A DNA stretch of 49,544 nucleotides from an uncultured Eubacteriales bacterium (GCA_900314975.1 OMXI01000036.1:1-49544), one strand, 5' to 3'; shown: positions 23,271-33,116, counted from the stretch's first letter. Made by a program: numbers and translations. Notes: a model not told the origin generated them from the sequence alone.

Positions 23271-24302
23271 ATGCTCGACGGACTTGCGTCGAATGCGACT
23301 GTTGCGAAGATACGCGCTTTGCACGGCAAGATGCTGAAAAAAGAAAACTACCGCGAGATGCTGACAAAGCGAAGCGTTCCCGAGATAGCAGAATATTTAG
23401 CGGCTACACCGCGCTACAAGGAAACTCTCAAGGACATCGACCCGATGACCGTACACCGCGGCTTCATTGAAACGCTTCTTGAAAAGGACAGCTTTGATAC
23501 CTACATCAGACTGTGCCAGTTCCAGCAGCTCGATAAGGTACCTTTCTTTAATTTCCTTATAGAAAAAGCCGAGATAAACTGTATCCTTATGCTGATAAAC
23601 AGCATAAACACGGGTGTTGACCGTTCATACCTCAACGACCTGCCGGGCTATGTCATCAAGCACACAAAGCTTGATCTGCTGAAATTGAGCAGCGCGGGCG
23701 ACTTTACACAGCTGATGAAGCTGCTGCGCGGCACACGCTACCACAAGCCGCTTGTCAGGGTACCGCTTTCAGAGGACGGCAAGGTGGATTACACCGAGTG
23801 CGAGGTAAGGCTGCGTACACATTATTATGTCAATCTTTTGCAGGAGGCAAAGGACTCGTTTGCAGACAGTCAGCTCGAAGAGGTCACGCGCATGGTAAAG
23901 GCGGATATACGCTTTAGAAACCTTATCAACGCATACCGCATGAAAGCGTTCTACGGCTTTTCAGCCGAGCAGATAAAGAAGCACCAGCTGAAGATCGCAA
24001 GCACGGGCAGAAAGCTTGATGAATATTATAATCTCGAAACGCCCGAGCAGATGCTTGAATGGCTCTCGCGCCACGAGATGCAGTCGGAGATAACCGACGG
24101 CGCACAGATAGAGCTGAAAATGCAAAGAGACAGGTTCAGAAAGCTTGAACACAGCATATACCGCAGCTTCAGCGCACCTGTTGTGCTTTACGCATTTACC
24201 GAGCTTTGCGACTTTGAAACATCAAACATCACGCACATTATCGAGGGCATACGCTACGGCGTTGACCCGACCTATATAGAAAACAACATTTTGATCTGCT
24301 GA
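23271..24302 (+). CDS. ntpC: V-type ATP synthase subunit C
   Basis: 343 residues, all-helical, matching the C/d (Vma6-type) subunit that caps the membrane rotor ring and connects it to the central shaft. Recognisable family features are repeated helical bundles with VAKIRALHGKMLKKENY at the N-terminus, LLKLSSAGDFTQLMKLLRGTRY in the middle, and a C-terminal end of the ENNILIC type. SD AAAGGAG 9 bases before the ATG. Length is normal. The heptad array separates it from the stalk gene. Confidence 0.92.
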   Translation: MLDGLASNATVAKIRALHGKMLKKENYREMLTKRSVPEIAEYLAATPRYKETLKDIDPMTVHRGFIETLLEKDSFDTYIRLCQFQQLDKVPFFNFLIEKAEINCILMLINSINTGVDRSYLNDLPGYVIKHTKLDLLKLSSAGDFTQLMKLLRGTRYHKPLVRVPLSEDGKVDYTECEVRLRTHYYVNLLQEAKDSFADSQLEEVTRMVKADIRFRNLINAYRMKAFYGFSAEQIKKHQLKIASTGRKLDEYYNLETPEQMLEWLSRHEMQSEITDGAQIELKMQRDRFRKLEHSIYRSFSAPVVLYAFTELCDFETSNITHIIEGIRYGVDPTYIENNILIC

Positions 24303-24327
24303 TGATCAGGAAAGGAGTAATACTCAA

Positions 24328-26283
24328 GTGGGTATTGAAAAAATGGAGCTTGTCACGCTTGTCGGTAAAATGGACGAGCTTGACCGCTGCCTTGACAAAT
24401 GCTGCGAAAGCGGCTGTTTCCACATTGAGCCTGCGTTCTCGTCAGTCGGCACGGCAAACGGGCTGACTATGCTCAACGAGAAAAACGGCTACACCGCGCA
24501 GCTCAAAGCGTTTGAACGGCTCGCCGCAGAACTTGGCATAGAGCTGAAAGAAACAGACCACAGCGATTATGCACCGCACACTCCGCAGGAATTTGCACAG
24601 CGCGCACAGCACATAAGCGAGAGCTTTGAGGAAACAAACACGCGCAAAAAAGACGCGCTGCAAAAAATATCCGAAATGAACGGCGCAATAACGCAGATAA
24701 CTCACCTCAAGGGTATGAACAGCGACTTTAAGGAGATATTCTCCTGCAAATACGTTGCCTCGCGAATAGGCAGACTGCCCACGGACAACCTCGAAAAGCT
24801 GGACTACTATGACGAAAACTTCTTCTTTGTCCCCTTTGAAACGCAGGACCTTTTCTGCTGGGGAATGTACTTTTGTCCTGCCGAGGAAAAGGCGATAGTA
24901 GATGACCTTTTCCGTTCGATGTACTTTGAGCGCATAACACTGCCCGACTTTGTCGAGGGCGACTCCGATGAGGCTGTAAGAAAGCTCACGCAGAGCATTT
25001 CCGAGCAGCAGGCGATCGCCGACAGCTGCCAGAAGGAGATAGACACCATCTCCGAACAGGCGCGCGAGGAGATACTCAAAGCCTACTCAAAGCTGGTGTA
25101 CCTGCACGGCATTTTCGAGCTTCACAAGAAGGTCGGTTTCCTGAGCGGAAAGTTCTACATCAAGGGCTTTGTCCCCAAAAGAGACAAGCAGAGGTTTTCA
25201 GACCTTATGAAAGACTTTGAGTCGCTGACGGTGACGTTTATGCCGCCCGATACCGACGCAAACTGCACTCCGCCCACGATACTCAAAAACAGCATTTTTA
25301 CAAGACCCTTCAGAATGCTGGTTGAAATGTACGGTCTGCCCAATTACGGCGGCTTTAACCCGACCGCGTTCGTTGCGGTGACATACTCGATACTGTTCGG
25401 TATAATGTTCGGCGACCTCGGTCAAGGTTTCCTTGTGGTGCTGCTTGGCTTTATCGTCGGCAAAAAGCTGAACAAGGACGCAGGCGGCATTATGATACGC
25501 TGCGGTCTTGCAAGTATGATATTCGGTACGCTCTACGGCTCGGTTTTCGGCTACGAGGACCTGCTCGACCCGATGTACGAACAGCTGGGAATAGATTTCC
25601 TGCCGCTCAAGGCGTTCCACGAAACAAGCTTCATACTGCTCACGGCGGTGGGCATAGGCATAGTGCTGATAGCCTTTTCAATGCTGATAAATATCTACGT
25701 CGGCTTTAAGGAAAAGGACTACGAAAAGGCGATTTTCGGCTGCAACGGCATAGCGGGACTTATCTTCTACGGCTCTGTTATCGCGGGACTTGTCTCAACG
25801 ATAATGTTCGATGTCAAGATAATGTCTGCACCGTTTGTCATCTGCCTGATAGTTATTCCGCTGCTTTGCATATTCTGCCGCGTACCTTTCTCGCTGGCAG
25901 TCAAGTACAAAAAGCTGCGCCTGAGCGCAGACGAAGAGGAAAAGGTCACGATCGGCGGCTTTATCGTGGAAAACTTCTTTGAGATGTTCGAGTTTATGCT
26001 TTCCTACATCTCAAACACCATGTCGTTTTTGAGAGTCGGCGGCTTTGTGCTTTCACACGCGGGCATGATGCTTGTCGTAATGACCCTTATGGATATGGTC
26101 TCCTCGACCGCGCAGCCGTTTGTGCTGGTCATAGGAAACGCATTTGTAATGGCTATGGAGGGTATGATCGTAGCGATACAGATAATCCGTCTGGAATTCT
26201 ACGAGATATTCAGCCGTTTCAGCGAAAGCGACGGCGTGCCCTTTGAACCTGTCACTGTAGACTTCACCGCACAGGCGGAATAA
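24328..26283 (+). CDS. ntpI: V-type ATP synthase subunit I (a-subunit)
   Basis: 651 residues: a cytoplasmic N-terminal half (1 to about 340) that binds the peripheral stalks, and a membrane half with seven or eight hydrophobic segments containing GDLGQGFLVVLLGFIVGKKL, and near the end FMLSYISNTMSFLRVGGFVLSHAGM, where the essential Arg of the ion half-channel lies. It is the stator against which the K ring turns. Starts with GTG at 24328 behind AAAGGAG; length is typical. Confidence 0.94.
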   Translation: MGIEKMELVTLVGKMDELDRCLDKCCESGCFHIEPAFSSVGTANGLTMLNEKNGYTAQLKAFERLAAELGIELKETDHSDYAPHTPQEFAQRAQHISESFEETNTRKKDALQKISEMNGAITQITHLKGMNSDFKEIFSCKYVASRIGRLPTDNLEKLDYYDENFFFVPFETQDLFCWGMYFCPAEEKAIVDDLFRSMYFERITLPDFVEGDSDEAVRKLTQSISEQQAIADSCQKEIDTISEQAREEILKAYSKLVYLHGIFELHKKVGFLSGKFYIKGFVPKRDKQRFSDLMKDFESLTVTFMPPDTDANCTPPTILKNSIFTRPFRMLVEMYGLPNYGGFNPTAFVAVTYSILFGIMFGDLGQGFLVVLLGFIVGKKLNKDAGGIMIRCGLASMIFGTLYGSVFGYEDLLDPMYEQLGIDFLPLKAFHETSFILLTAVGIGIVLIAFSMLINIYVGFKEKDYEKAIFGCNGIAGLIFYGSVIAGLVSTIMFDVKIMSAPFVICLIVIPLLCIFCRVPFSLAVKYKKLRLSADEEEKVTIGGFIVENFFEMFEFMLSYISNTMSFLRVGGFVLSHAGMMLVVMTLMDMVSSTAQPFVLVIGNAFVMAMEGMIVAIQIIRLEFYEIFSRFSESDGVPFEPVTVDFTAQAE

Positions 26284-26312
26284 ATAAATACAAAATTACG
26301 GAGGAAACAATT

Positions 26313-26747
26313 ATGCTTATCTTTTTCTTACCACTTATCGCGCTCGCACTTATCTGCGTGCCATTTATGTTCATCGCTAAAAAAGTAAAGACAGGAAAGG
26401 CTTGCAAGAGAGCTTTTATCGGTAACCTGTGCTCATTCGCGGGCGTTATGCTGCTTGCGATAATCCTGCCAATCGGAGGCTTTGTAAGCGCCGCTACCGA
26501 GGAGGGCGTTGCGACAGTCGTTTCAACAGGCGCAGGTCTTGGCTACCTCGCTGCCGCACTCGCTGTCGGACTTTCCTGCATAGGCGGCGGTATCGCCGTT
26601 GCAGCAGGCGCACCTGCGGCTATCGGTGCGGTTTCCGAAGACCCGAAATCGTTCGTTAAAGCACTTATCTTCGTCGTTCTCGGTGAAGGTATCGCTCTGT
26701 ACGGCGTGCTTATCTCTATCCTTATCCTCTCGTACGTTTCAAAGTAA
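26313..26747 (+). CDS. ntpK: V-type ATP synthase subunit K (rotor ring)
   Basis: 144 residues with four hydrophobic segments. The second hairpin is the c-subunit type, with a Gly/Ala-rich helix (CIGGGIAVAAGAP, polar loop SEDPKSF) and an outer helix carrying LGEGIALYG, where Glu 125 is the ion-binding carboxylate. The first two segments are more degenerate and lack a carboxylate, so one ion site per protomer is expected. Around Glu 125 the Na+-ligand pattern (Glu followed by Ser/Thr, with Gln on the partner helix) is absent, which leans towards proton coupling; this is an inference. SD GGAGG before the ATG. Confidence 0.92.
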   Translation: MLIFFLPLIALALICVPFMFIAKKVKTGKACKRAFIGNLCSFAGVMLLAIILPIGGFVSAATEEGVATVVSTGAGLGYLAAALAVGLSCIGGGIAVAAGAPAAIGAVSEDPKSFVKALIFVVLGEGIALYGVLISILILSYVSK

Positions 26748-26762
26748 ACTTGACGGATAATC

Positions 26763-26793
26763 GGGGGAAACCCTTTCGGAGAAGGACAAAAAC
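26763..26793 (+). repeat. Short match to the hflX-side repeat tail
   Basis: GGGGGAAACCC, TTTCGGA, GAAGGA and an A-run closely match 2771-2800 in the same orientation. Here the GGAGAAGGA part serves as the SD of subunit F, 9 bases before its ATG. Confidence 0.5.
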
Positions 26794-26795
26794 AA

Positions 26796-27104
26796 ATGAA
26801 ATTCTATCTGATAAGCGACAATATAGATACCCAAATGGGTATGCGCCTTGCGGGCATTGAGGGCGTTGTCTCGCACACACCCGAGCAAACGCAGCAGGCG
26901 CTTGACGAGGCTATGAAAATGGACGATGTGGGTATCGTGCTTATGACCGAAAAGGCGGTCAAGCAAATACAGGACACCGTCTACGAATACAAGCTGACCT
27001 GCAAGCAGCCGCTGATAGTCGAAATACCCGACAGACACGCTACCTCGAAGATTTCCGACACTATTTCGCGGTATCTTTCCGAGGCGGTGGGCATCAAGCT
27101 GTAA
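26796..27104 (+). CDS. ntpG: V-type ATP synthase subunit F
   Basis: 102 residues of the Rossmann-like F subunit that binds the central shaft (subunit D): MKFYLISDNIDTQMGMRLAG, EALKMDDVGIVLMTEKAV-type core and PLIVEIPDRHATSK. It tunes rotation and ATP hydrolysis. Length is standard. SD is supplied by the repeat-like sequence before it. Followed 21 bases later by an uncharacterised gene. Confidence 0.92.
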   Translation: MKFYLISDNIDTQMGMRLAGIEGVVSHTPEQTQQALDEAMKMDDVGIVLMTEKAVKQIQDTVYEYKLTCKQPLIVEIPDRHATSKISDTISRYLSEAVGIKL

Positions 27105-27125
27105 CGCTGGCGAGGAGGCTTGGGT

Positions 27126-27872
27126 ATGTCACTTTTTTCAAAAAACAAGCAGCCGAGCGCATCATCGGGCAGGGTAAATGTGTTTGATATTGACTATACG
27201 TTTGACCGTTCAAACTGGCTTGACGTTTTTTCCGCCTGTGCGGGACGCTCTGTGATCGTGCAGGAAAGATTTGCGCAGCTTATCGTGCGCGACCGCGACT
27301 GGTACGTTGACTTTGACGCGCAGACACTTTCGTTCGGAGACGATGCTTACCCTGTGCAGTTCATAGGCTCTGAATCAAGCATCAGCAACAGCTGGATGTG
27401 GGGCTGGAACAACATCAACAATTTCAGCTCGCAGATTACAAGCCTTGTCGGAGAGGTGCGAACCCTGGGCGAGCAGTGGGGGCTTAAAGCGCTTACTACA
27501 AAGCAGTTTGAATTAAACGACACCTATAATGCGCACACCCTTTCAATAGTCGCAACGGGGATAACGGGCGGCACAAGCTGCTACTACATAGGACCGCACG
27601 AAAACGGCGCGGCGGTAATGGCTGTTCCCGTAAGAGACGAAAGAGTGTTCGCACCCGTGGACATCACGGAATTTGTACAGTGGACAATGGCGGCGATACA
27701 GAGCTTTGACCTTGACCACAGGATATTTGCCGAGAGCCTGCTGCTTTGGAACGGCACACCCTTTGAGCGTGACGGCGATAAGATAATCGCGTACTTTCCG
27801 CAGCAGAGGCTGATGCTGAAGCTGGAAAGCGCAGACGGCATTGACCGTATAACAGACATAAAGACGATTTAA
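27126..27872 (+). CDS. DUF6882-like protein inside the V-ATPase operon
   Basis: 248 residues, soluble, no signal peptide. The central part reads WYVDFDAQTLSFGDDAYPVQFIGSE and SNSWMWGWNNIN, the W-x-W-G/A-W-x-N signature that I associate with DUF6882 proteins, followed by a mixed alpha/beta region (LSIVATGITGGTSCYYIGPHENG). Function unknown. It occupies the slot between subunits F and E, 21 bases after F, with SD GAGGAGG seven bases before the ATG at 27126 (a TTG nine bases earlier is disregarded). No known V-ATPase has such a subunit. It may be an inserted cargo gene or an operon-specific factor. Confidence 0.7.
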   Translation: MSLFSKNKQPSASSGRVNVFDIDYTFDRSNWLDVFSACAGRSVIVQERFAQLIVRDRDWYVDFDAQTLSFGDDAYPVQFIGSESSISNSWMWGWNNINNFSSQITSLVGEVRTLGEQWGLKALTTKQFELNDTYNAHTLSIVATGITGGTSCYYIGPHENGAAVMAVPVRDERVFAPVDITEFVQWTMAAIQSFDLDHRIFAESLLLWNGTPFERDGDKIIAYFPQQRLMLKLESADGIDRITDIKTI

Positions 27873-27878
27873 GGAGGA

Positions 27879-27895
27879 AGCTGCACCTTGCAGCT
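27879..27895 (+). other. Hairpin in the gap before subunit E
   Basis: AGCTGCA (27879-27885) and TGCAGCT (27889-27895) form a 7-bp stem with loop CCT. It directly follows a perfect AAGGAGG (27871-27877) that is too far from the E start (27912) to be its SD unless the hairpin closes the distance. A nearer SD-like GTAAGGG follows the stem. Confidence 0.4.
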
Positions 27896-27911
27896 GTAAG
27901 GGTAAAAGTAT

Positions 27912-28502
27912 ATGAAAAACGAGACCGAAAAGCTGAATAAATTCAAGCTGGCTGTTTTTTCCGAGGTAGAGCAGCAGGCGCAGGATATAGTGAGCGAAGC
28001 ACAGCTGCAGCAAAAGCAAAGGCTTTCCGAAGCAAAAATGCAGACCAAGAGCGAAATGGATTCACAGCTTGAAATAATCGAAAAGCAGTACGAGGCAGAC
28101 AAGGTGCGCGCGGTATCATCACGCAAGCTTGAGGCGCAGAGAAATGTGCTGACGCACCGCAGCGAGATGATGCAAAAGGTTTTTGACACCGTCTGTAAGA
28201 ACCTGTCGGAATTCTGCGGCAGCGACAAGTACCCCGACGAGCTTAAAGCAAGACTTGATAAGATAGCGCAGCAGACACAGGGCAAAAAATGCACCGCGTA
28301 CTTTGCAAGGCGCGATATGGAGCTTGGGACGCAGCTTTGCGAGGGAACAAGCTTTACCCCGCAGCAGTCGCAGTCGATAACGCTCGGCGGCGTGACAGTG
28401 ATATGCGAGGAAACAGGCATAGCCTATGACAGCAGCTTTGACACCGCGCTTGAACAGGAAAAACAGAACTTCTTGAAAGCCTCAGGGCTTGCACAGATAT
28501 AG
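27912..28502 (+). CDS. ntpE: V-type ATP synthase subunit E
   Basis: 196 residues: a long N-terminal coiled coil (about 1-100, Glu/Gln/Lys/Ala rich: FSEVEQQAQDIVSEAQLQQK) and a C-terminal globular domain (about 105-196) that binds the catalytic head. With the stalk subunit it forms the peripheral stator. Length and position before A fit the family. The sequence is divergent, as usual for this subunit. Confidence 0.88.
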   Translation: MKNETEKLNKFKLAVFSEVEQQAQDIVSEAQLQQKQRLSEAKMQTKSEMDSQLEIIEKQYEADKVRAVSSRKLEAQRNVLTHRSEMMQKVFDTVCKNLSEFCGSDKYPDELKARLDKIAQQTQGKKCTAYFARRDMELGTQLCEGTSFTPQQSQSITLGGVTVICEETGIAYDSSFDTALEQEKQNFLKASGLAQI

Positions 28503-28517
28503 AAAGGCAATAAGTCA

Positions 28518-30275
28518 ATGGATACGATTTTTTCTATAAACGGTCCCGTAGTCAAGATAAAAAACGCAAGAGCATTTTCAATGCAGGAAATGGTCTATGT
28601 GGGCAATAAGCACCTTATCGGCGAGGTCATCAGAGTTACCGAGGAGTACACCACTATTCAGGTGTACGAGGGTACGACAGGACTAAAGCCGGGTGAAGCA
28701 GTCGAAGGTACTGGCGCACCTATGAGCGCAACGCTCGGACCGGGAATACTTGACAACATCTTTGACGGTATCGAAAGACCGCTTAAAAGGCTTGAAGAGC
28801 TGTCGGGCGCGTTTATCGCAGACGGCGCGAACGTTTCAAGCATCGACACACAAAAAAAATACACCTGCTCAATGACCGTCAATGTCGGCGATAAGCTGAA
28901 CGCGGGCGACGTTTACTGCACCTGCCCCGAAACGATGCTTATCGAGCACAGATGTATGCTCTCACCGCTTTCAAAGGGCGGCGAGGTAATCTGGCGCGCA
29001 CCCGACGGCGAGTACACGGTCAATGACACAGTGGTAAAGATAAAGCTGCCAAACGGCGACGAGGAGGCTCTCACCCTGTGCCAGAAATGGCCTATCAGAA
29101 CGCCGCGCCCGTGCAGGCAAAGACTTCACGGCACACGCCCGCTTATCACGGGACAGAGAATAATCGACACCGTGCTGCCTATCGCAAAGGGCGGTACTGC
29201 GGCTATCCCGGGCGGATTTGGTACGGGTAAGACTATGACACAGCACCAGCTTGCGAAATGGTGCGATGCGGATATAATCGTGTATATCGGCTGCGGCGAG
29301 CGCGGAAACGAAATGACACAGGTGCTTGAGGAGTTCTCCGAGCTTATCGACCCGCACACACAGCGCCCGCTGACAGACAGAACAGTGCTTATCGCAAACA
29401 CCTCAAATATGCCTGTTGCCGCAAGAGAAGCATCTATCTACACAGGCATCACGCTTGCGGAGTATTACAGGGATATGGGCTATCATATCGCAATAATGGC
29501 AGACTCGACATCGCGCTGGGCTGAGGCTCTGCGTGAGATATCGGGACGGCTTGAAGAAATGCCCGCCGAGGAGGGCTTCCCTGCTTATCTGCCCTCGCGT
29601 ATCTCCGAATTCTACGAGCGTGCAGGCTATGTTGAGAACTTAAACGGCACTGAAGGCTCGGTAACGATAATCGGTGCGGTATCACCGCAGGGCTCTGACT
29701 TCTCCGAGCCTGTAACGCAGAACACAAAGCGCTTTGTGCGCTGCTTCTGGGCGCTTGATAAGTCACTTGCATATGCAAGGCACTACCCCGCTATCAACTG
29801 GAACTCCAGCTACTCGGAGTATGTGGGCGACCTTGAGGAGTACTACACCAAAAATGTCAATAAGGACTTTATAAACATAAGGCAGGAAATCTCGACCATA
29901 CTTGTCGAGGAAAACACCCTTATGGAGATAGTCAAGCTTATGGGTACAGACGTTCTCCCCGACGACCAGAAGCTGCTGATAGAGACCGCAAGGATAGTGC
30001 GCGTGGGCTTTTTGCAGCAAAACGCCTACCACAAGGACGACACCTATGTTCCGCTTGAAAAGCAGTACCTTATGATGAAGCTGATAACCGACTTTTACGC
30101 TCTTGCAAAGAAAGCACTTGCAGACGGCACGGCTTACGATAAGATACTTTCGCTGGGCTGGGCGGATAAGATAGTCAAGGTAAAATACGATATACCAAAC
30201 GACAAGCCCGAAATGTTTGAGGAATATACCAAGCAGATGATACAGGACTTTGAACAGCTTACGGAGGTGGCATAG
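28518..30275 (+). CDS. ntpA: V-type ATP synthase catalytic subunit A
   Basis: 585 residues, the ATP-hydrolysing/synthesising head subunit. It has the N-terminal beta barrel, the non-homologous insertion typical of V/A-type A subunits (about 110-190), the P-loop GGFGTGKT at residues 232-239, [15 protein letters not shown] with the catalytic Glu, and [35 protein letters not shown] before the ATG. The stop at 30275 abuts the start of B. Confidence 0.97.
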   Translation: MDTIFSINGPVVKIKNARAFSMQEMVYVGNKHLIGEVIRVTEEYTTIQVYEGTTGLKPGEAVEGTGAPMSATLGPGILDNIFDGIERPLKRLEELSGAFIADGANVSSIDTQKKYTCSMTVNVGDKLNAGDVYCTCPETMLIEHRCMLSPLSKGGEVIWRAPDGEYTVNDTVVKIKLPNGDEEALTLCQKWPIRTPRPCRQRLHGTRPLITGQRIIDTVLPIAKGGTAAIPGGFGTGKTMTQHQLAKWCDADIIVYIGCGERGNEMTQVLEEFSELIDPHTQRPLTDRTVLIANTSNMPVAAREASIYTGITLAEYYRDMGYHIAIMADSTSRWAEALREISGRLEEMPAEEGFPAYLPSRISEFYERAGYVENLNGTEGSVTIIGAVSPQGSDFSEPVTQNTKRFVRCFWALDKSLAYARHYPAINWNSSYSEYVGDLEEYYTKNVNKDFINIRQEISTILVEENTLMEIVKLMGTDVLPDDQKLLIETARIVRVGFLQQNAYHKDDTYVPLEKQYLMMKLITDFYALAKKALADGTAYDKILSLGWADKIVKVKYDIPNDKPEMFEEYTKQMIQDFEQLTEVA

Positions 30276-31676
30276 TTGGAACTGAAATATGTTGGACTCT
30301 CCGAGATAAACGGACCTCTCGTAGTGCTTGACAAGGTAAAGGATGTAGCATTTGACGAGATCGCACAGATACAGCTTTCGGACGGCTCGCGCAGACTTGC
30401 CAGAGTCGTTGAGGTCGAGCAGGAAAAGGCTGTGCTTCAGGTGTTTGAAGGCACAAAGGGGCTTTCACTGACAAACACCACTACTAAATTCCTCGGCAAG
30501 CCTATGGAGCTTGCGCTTTCAAAGGAAATGCTGGGCAGGATATTCAGCGGCTCGGGCAAAGCAATAGACGGTCTGGGCGACATTATCCCCGAAAAGTATA
30601 AGGACATCAACGGCAGTCCATTGAATCCTGTTTCAAGAACATACCCAAGGAACTACATCAACACGGGCATATCCTCTATCGACGCGCTTATGACGCTTAT
30701 CAGAGGACAAAAGCTGCCTATCTTTTCAGGCTCGGGACTTTCCCACAACAAGCTTGCGGTGCAGATAGCAAGGCAGGCAAAGATAGCCGATGACAATGGA
30801 CAGGGCTTCGGTATAGTTTTCGGCGCAATGGGCGTTAAAAACGACGTTGCCGATTACTTCAAGCGCAGCTTTGAGGAAACAGGCTCGCTTGAAAGAGTTG
30901 CTATGTTCATCAACCTCTCAAACGACCCTATCATAGAAAGAATACTTACCCCAAGATGTGCGCTCACCTGCGCGGAGTACCTCGCGTTTGAGCACAATAT
31001 GCACATTCTGGTTATCCTTACCGATATGACATCATACGCAGAGGCGTGCAGAGAGTTCTCCTCGTCAAAGGGCGAGATACCGGGCAGAAAAGGCTACCCG
31101 GGGTACCTCTACTCCGACCTTGCGTCGATATACGAAAGAGCAGGCATAGTCAAAGGCTCCACAGGCTCGGTAACGCAGATTCCGATACTTACCATGCCAA
31201 ACGACGACATCACCCACCCTGTCCCTGACCTTACAGGCTACATCACCGAGGGTCAGATAGTTATGGACAGACACCTTGAGCAGACAGGCACATACCCCGC
31301 TGTTTCGGTGCTGCCAAGCCTTTCAAGACTTATGAAGGACGGCATCGGCGAGGGCTACACCCGAGAGGATCACTCAATGTGCGCAAACCAGCTTTTCGCG
31401 GCATACTCAAAGGTGCAGGACGCAAGAGCGCTCGCATCGGTCATCGGTGAGGAAGAGCTTTCCGCGGGCGACAAGGCGTATATGCGCTTTGGCAAGCTGT
31501 TTGAGGAGCATTTCATCAACCAGGGCTTTGACGTTAACCGCTCGATAGAGGAAACACTCGACTTGGGCTGGGCATTGCTGTCTACCCTGCCAAAAGCAGA
31601 GCTTGACAGAGTCGACGAAGACCATCTGAAAAAATTCTACGACGCAAACAAAGCAAAAACAATGTTCGGGGAATAA
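30276..31676 (+). CDS. ntpB: V-type ATP synthase regulatory subunit B
   Basis: 466 residues, non-catalytic nucleotide-binding head subunit. It matches B in [39 protein letters not shown] (where A subunits have the P-loop), [44 protein letters not shown]. The start is a TTG directly after the A stop codon (TAGTTG), with GGAGG ten bases upstream, giving tight coupling. Followed by the longest heptad array of the window. Confidence 0.97.
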   Translation: MELKYVGLSEINGPLVVLDKVKDVAFDEIAQIQLSDGSRRLARVVEVEQEKAVLQVFEGTKGLSLTNTTTKFLGKPMELALSKEMLGRIFSGSGKAIDGLGDIIPEKYKDINGSPLNPVSRTYPRNYINTGISSIDALMTLIRGQKLPIFSGSGLSHNKLAVQIARQAKIADDNGQGFGIVFGAMGVKNDVADYFKRSFEETGSLERVAMFINLSNDPIIERILTPRCALTCAEYLAFEHNMHILVILTDMTSYAEACREFSSSKGEIPGRKGYPGYLYSDLASIYERAGIVKGSTGSVTQIPILTMPNDDITHPVPDLTGYITEGQIVMDRHLEQTGTYPAVSVLPSLSRLMKDGIGEGYTREDHSMCANQLFAAYSKVQDARALASVIGEEELSAGDKAYMRFGKLFEEHFINQGFDVNRSIEETLDLGWALLSTLPKAELDRVDEDHLKKFYDANKAKTMFGE

Positions 31677-31753
31677 TCTCTTACATCTTACCTCTTATCT
31701 CTTACATCTTACCTCTTATCTCTTACATCTTACCTCTTATCTCTTACATCTAA
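31677..31753 (+). repeat. Heptanucleotide repeat array, locus 3
   Basis: Eleven perfect-phase heptads in the order TCTCTTA, CATCTTA, CCTCTTA repeated (a 21-base higher-order unit, 3.67 copies), ending CATCTAA and running into AAAAAGGCGG, the SD of subunit D. Begins directly after the stop codon of subunit B. Confidence 0.95.
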
Positions 31754-31769
31754 AAAAGGCGGTGACTAA

Positions 31770-32396
31770 ATGGAACAGCAGGTATTTCCAACAAAGGGCA
31801 ACCTTATGCTGTCAAAAAAGGCTTTGCAGCTGGCAACGCTGGGCTACGACCTTCTGGACAGAAAACGAAATATCCTTATCCGCGAGCTGATGAAGCTGGT
31901 AGATAAGGCACAAATGCTGCGCGCGTCCATTGAGGGCACCTATTCTGATGCATACAAGGCTTTGCAGCAGGCAAACATCTCGCTGGGCGTGGTTACTCCT
32001 TTTGCGCAGTGCGTACCCATCGAAAACGGCATAACGATAAGCTCGCAAAGCGTTATGGGCGTTGAGCTTCCTACGGTCACGCTCGAAAAACAGCCGCCGC
32101 AGGTACACTACGGCTTTGCAAGGACAACTGCAACGCTTGATATGGCTTACATCGCCTTTGAAAAGGTAAAGGAAATGACCGCTGTGCTTGCAGAGGTCGA
32201 AAACGGCATTTACAGACTGTCTGTGGCGATAAGAAAAACACAGCGCCGCGCAAATGCACTGCAAAACATCATCATACCGAGAAATCAGAGCATTGTGAAA
32301 TACATCACCGATTCGCTCGAGGAAAAGGACCGTGAAGAGTTCTCACGCCTCAAGGTCATCAAGGCGACAAGGCTCAAAGCGCAGAAACAAAACTGA
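31770..32396 (+). CDS. ntpD: V-type ATP synthase subunit D
   Basis: 208 residues, the antiparallel coiled-coil central shaft that turns inside the A3B3 head. Family traits: FPTKGNLMLSKKALQLATLGYDLLDRKRNIL at the N-terminus, and C-terminal IRKTQRRANALQNIIIPRN. Length normal. The leader is the heptad array; SD AAAGGCGG. Confidence 0.95.
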   Translation: MEQQVFPTKGNLMLSKKALQLATLGYDLLDRKRNILIRELMKLVDKAQMLRASIEGTYSDAYKALQQANISLGVVTPFAQCVPIENGITISSQSVMGVELPTVTLEKQPPQVHYGFARTTATLDMAYIAFEKVKEMTAVLAEVENGIYRLSVAIRKTQRRANALQNIIIPRNQSIVKYITDSLEEKDREEFSRLKVIKATRLKAQKQN

Positions 32397-32415
32397 AACA
32401 GCAAAGGAGAATAGT

Positions 32416-33036
32416 ATGAAAACAGTTAAAAACATCTTCAAGAATTTCTGGATACTGTCGGTATTTTGTATCGTGCTTGGCATAGCCCTTATCGCTGACC
32501 CCGGCTTTTTCACAAAGACTATCGGCTACATCATCGCGGGACTTCTCGTGTGCTACGGCGCGGTAATGCTGATAATCTACTTTACAAAAAGCAGCACCGA
32601 GGGATTTTTTGATAACGGACCAAAGCTCGTGGGCGGACTGCTTTTGTGCGCCGCAGGCGTGTTCGTGTTCATTCAGCCCGACATCATTTCAAAGGTAGTC
32701 GCAATCGTGTGCGGAATGTATATGCTGATAAACGGCATAGTCAATCTTCAGGGCACGCTGAAAATGCGCAAGGCAGGCTTTACCGACTGGAAAACCACAG
32801 GCGTTCCCGCAATGATAACTATGGGCGTGGGCATACTGCTGGTGCTTAACCCTATGATGTCGGTAAGCTTTGCGATGACATTGCTGGGCATATGCCTGTT
32901 TGCCGCAGGTCTTATCAATCTTATCGACTGCTCGATCATCGCGCACAGACTCAATAAGATAAGCAAAAACTCCGACTCCACCGCCCTTGCGGTAAGAGAC
33001 GGAAGAAACGACAGTACGGATATAATCGATATCTGA
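32416..33036 (+). CDS. HdeD/DUF308 family membrane protein
   Basis: 206 residues with six hydrophobic segments in three hairpins (NFWILSVFCIVLGIALI, GYIIAGLLVCYGAVMLIIYF, LVGGLLLCAAGVFVFIQPDII, AIVCGMYMLINGIVNLQG, VPAMITMGVGILLVLNP, LLGICLFAAGLINLIDC) and a polar tail. DUF308/HdeD proteins are linked to acid resistance in enterics; in Firmicutes their role is unknown. Position 19 bases after subunit D with SD AAAGGAG suggests cotranscription with the V-ATPase, which would suit a membrane or pH role. Start at 32416 chosen for that SD. Confidence 0.85.
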   Translation: MKTVKNIFKNFWILSVFCIVLGIALIADPGFFTKTIGYIIAGLLVCYGAVMLIIYFTKSSTEGFFDNGPKLVGGLLLCAAGVFVFIQPDIISKVVAIVCGMYMLINGIVNLQGTLKMRKAGFTDWKTTGVPAMITMGVGILLVLNPMMSVSFAMTLLGICLFAAGLINLIDCSIIAHRLNKISKNSDSTALAVRDGRNDSTDIIDI

Positions 33037-33116
33037 CCTGTATTGTCTGTTTTAAACAAAAATTTTCTGCGGTGTGCAGCATTATTTGCAGTATAGTAAG
33101 AAAATGCAAAAAATGC

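Noticed and set aside
31677-31753. CRISPR-like array
   Set aside because: Units are contiguous heptads without spacers, and no cas gene is present.
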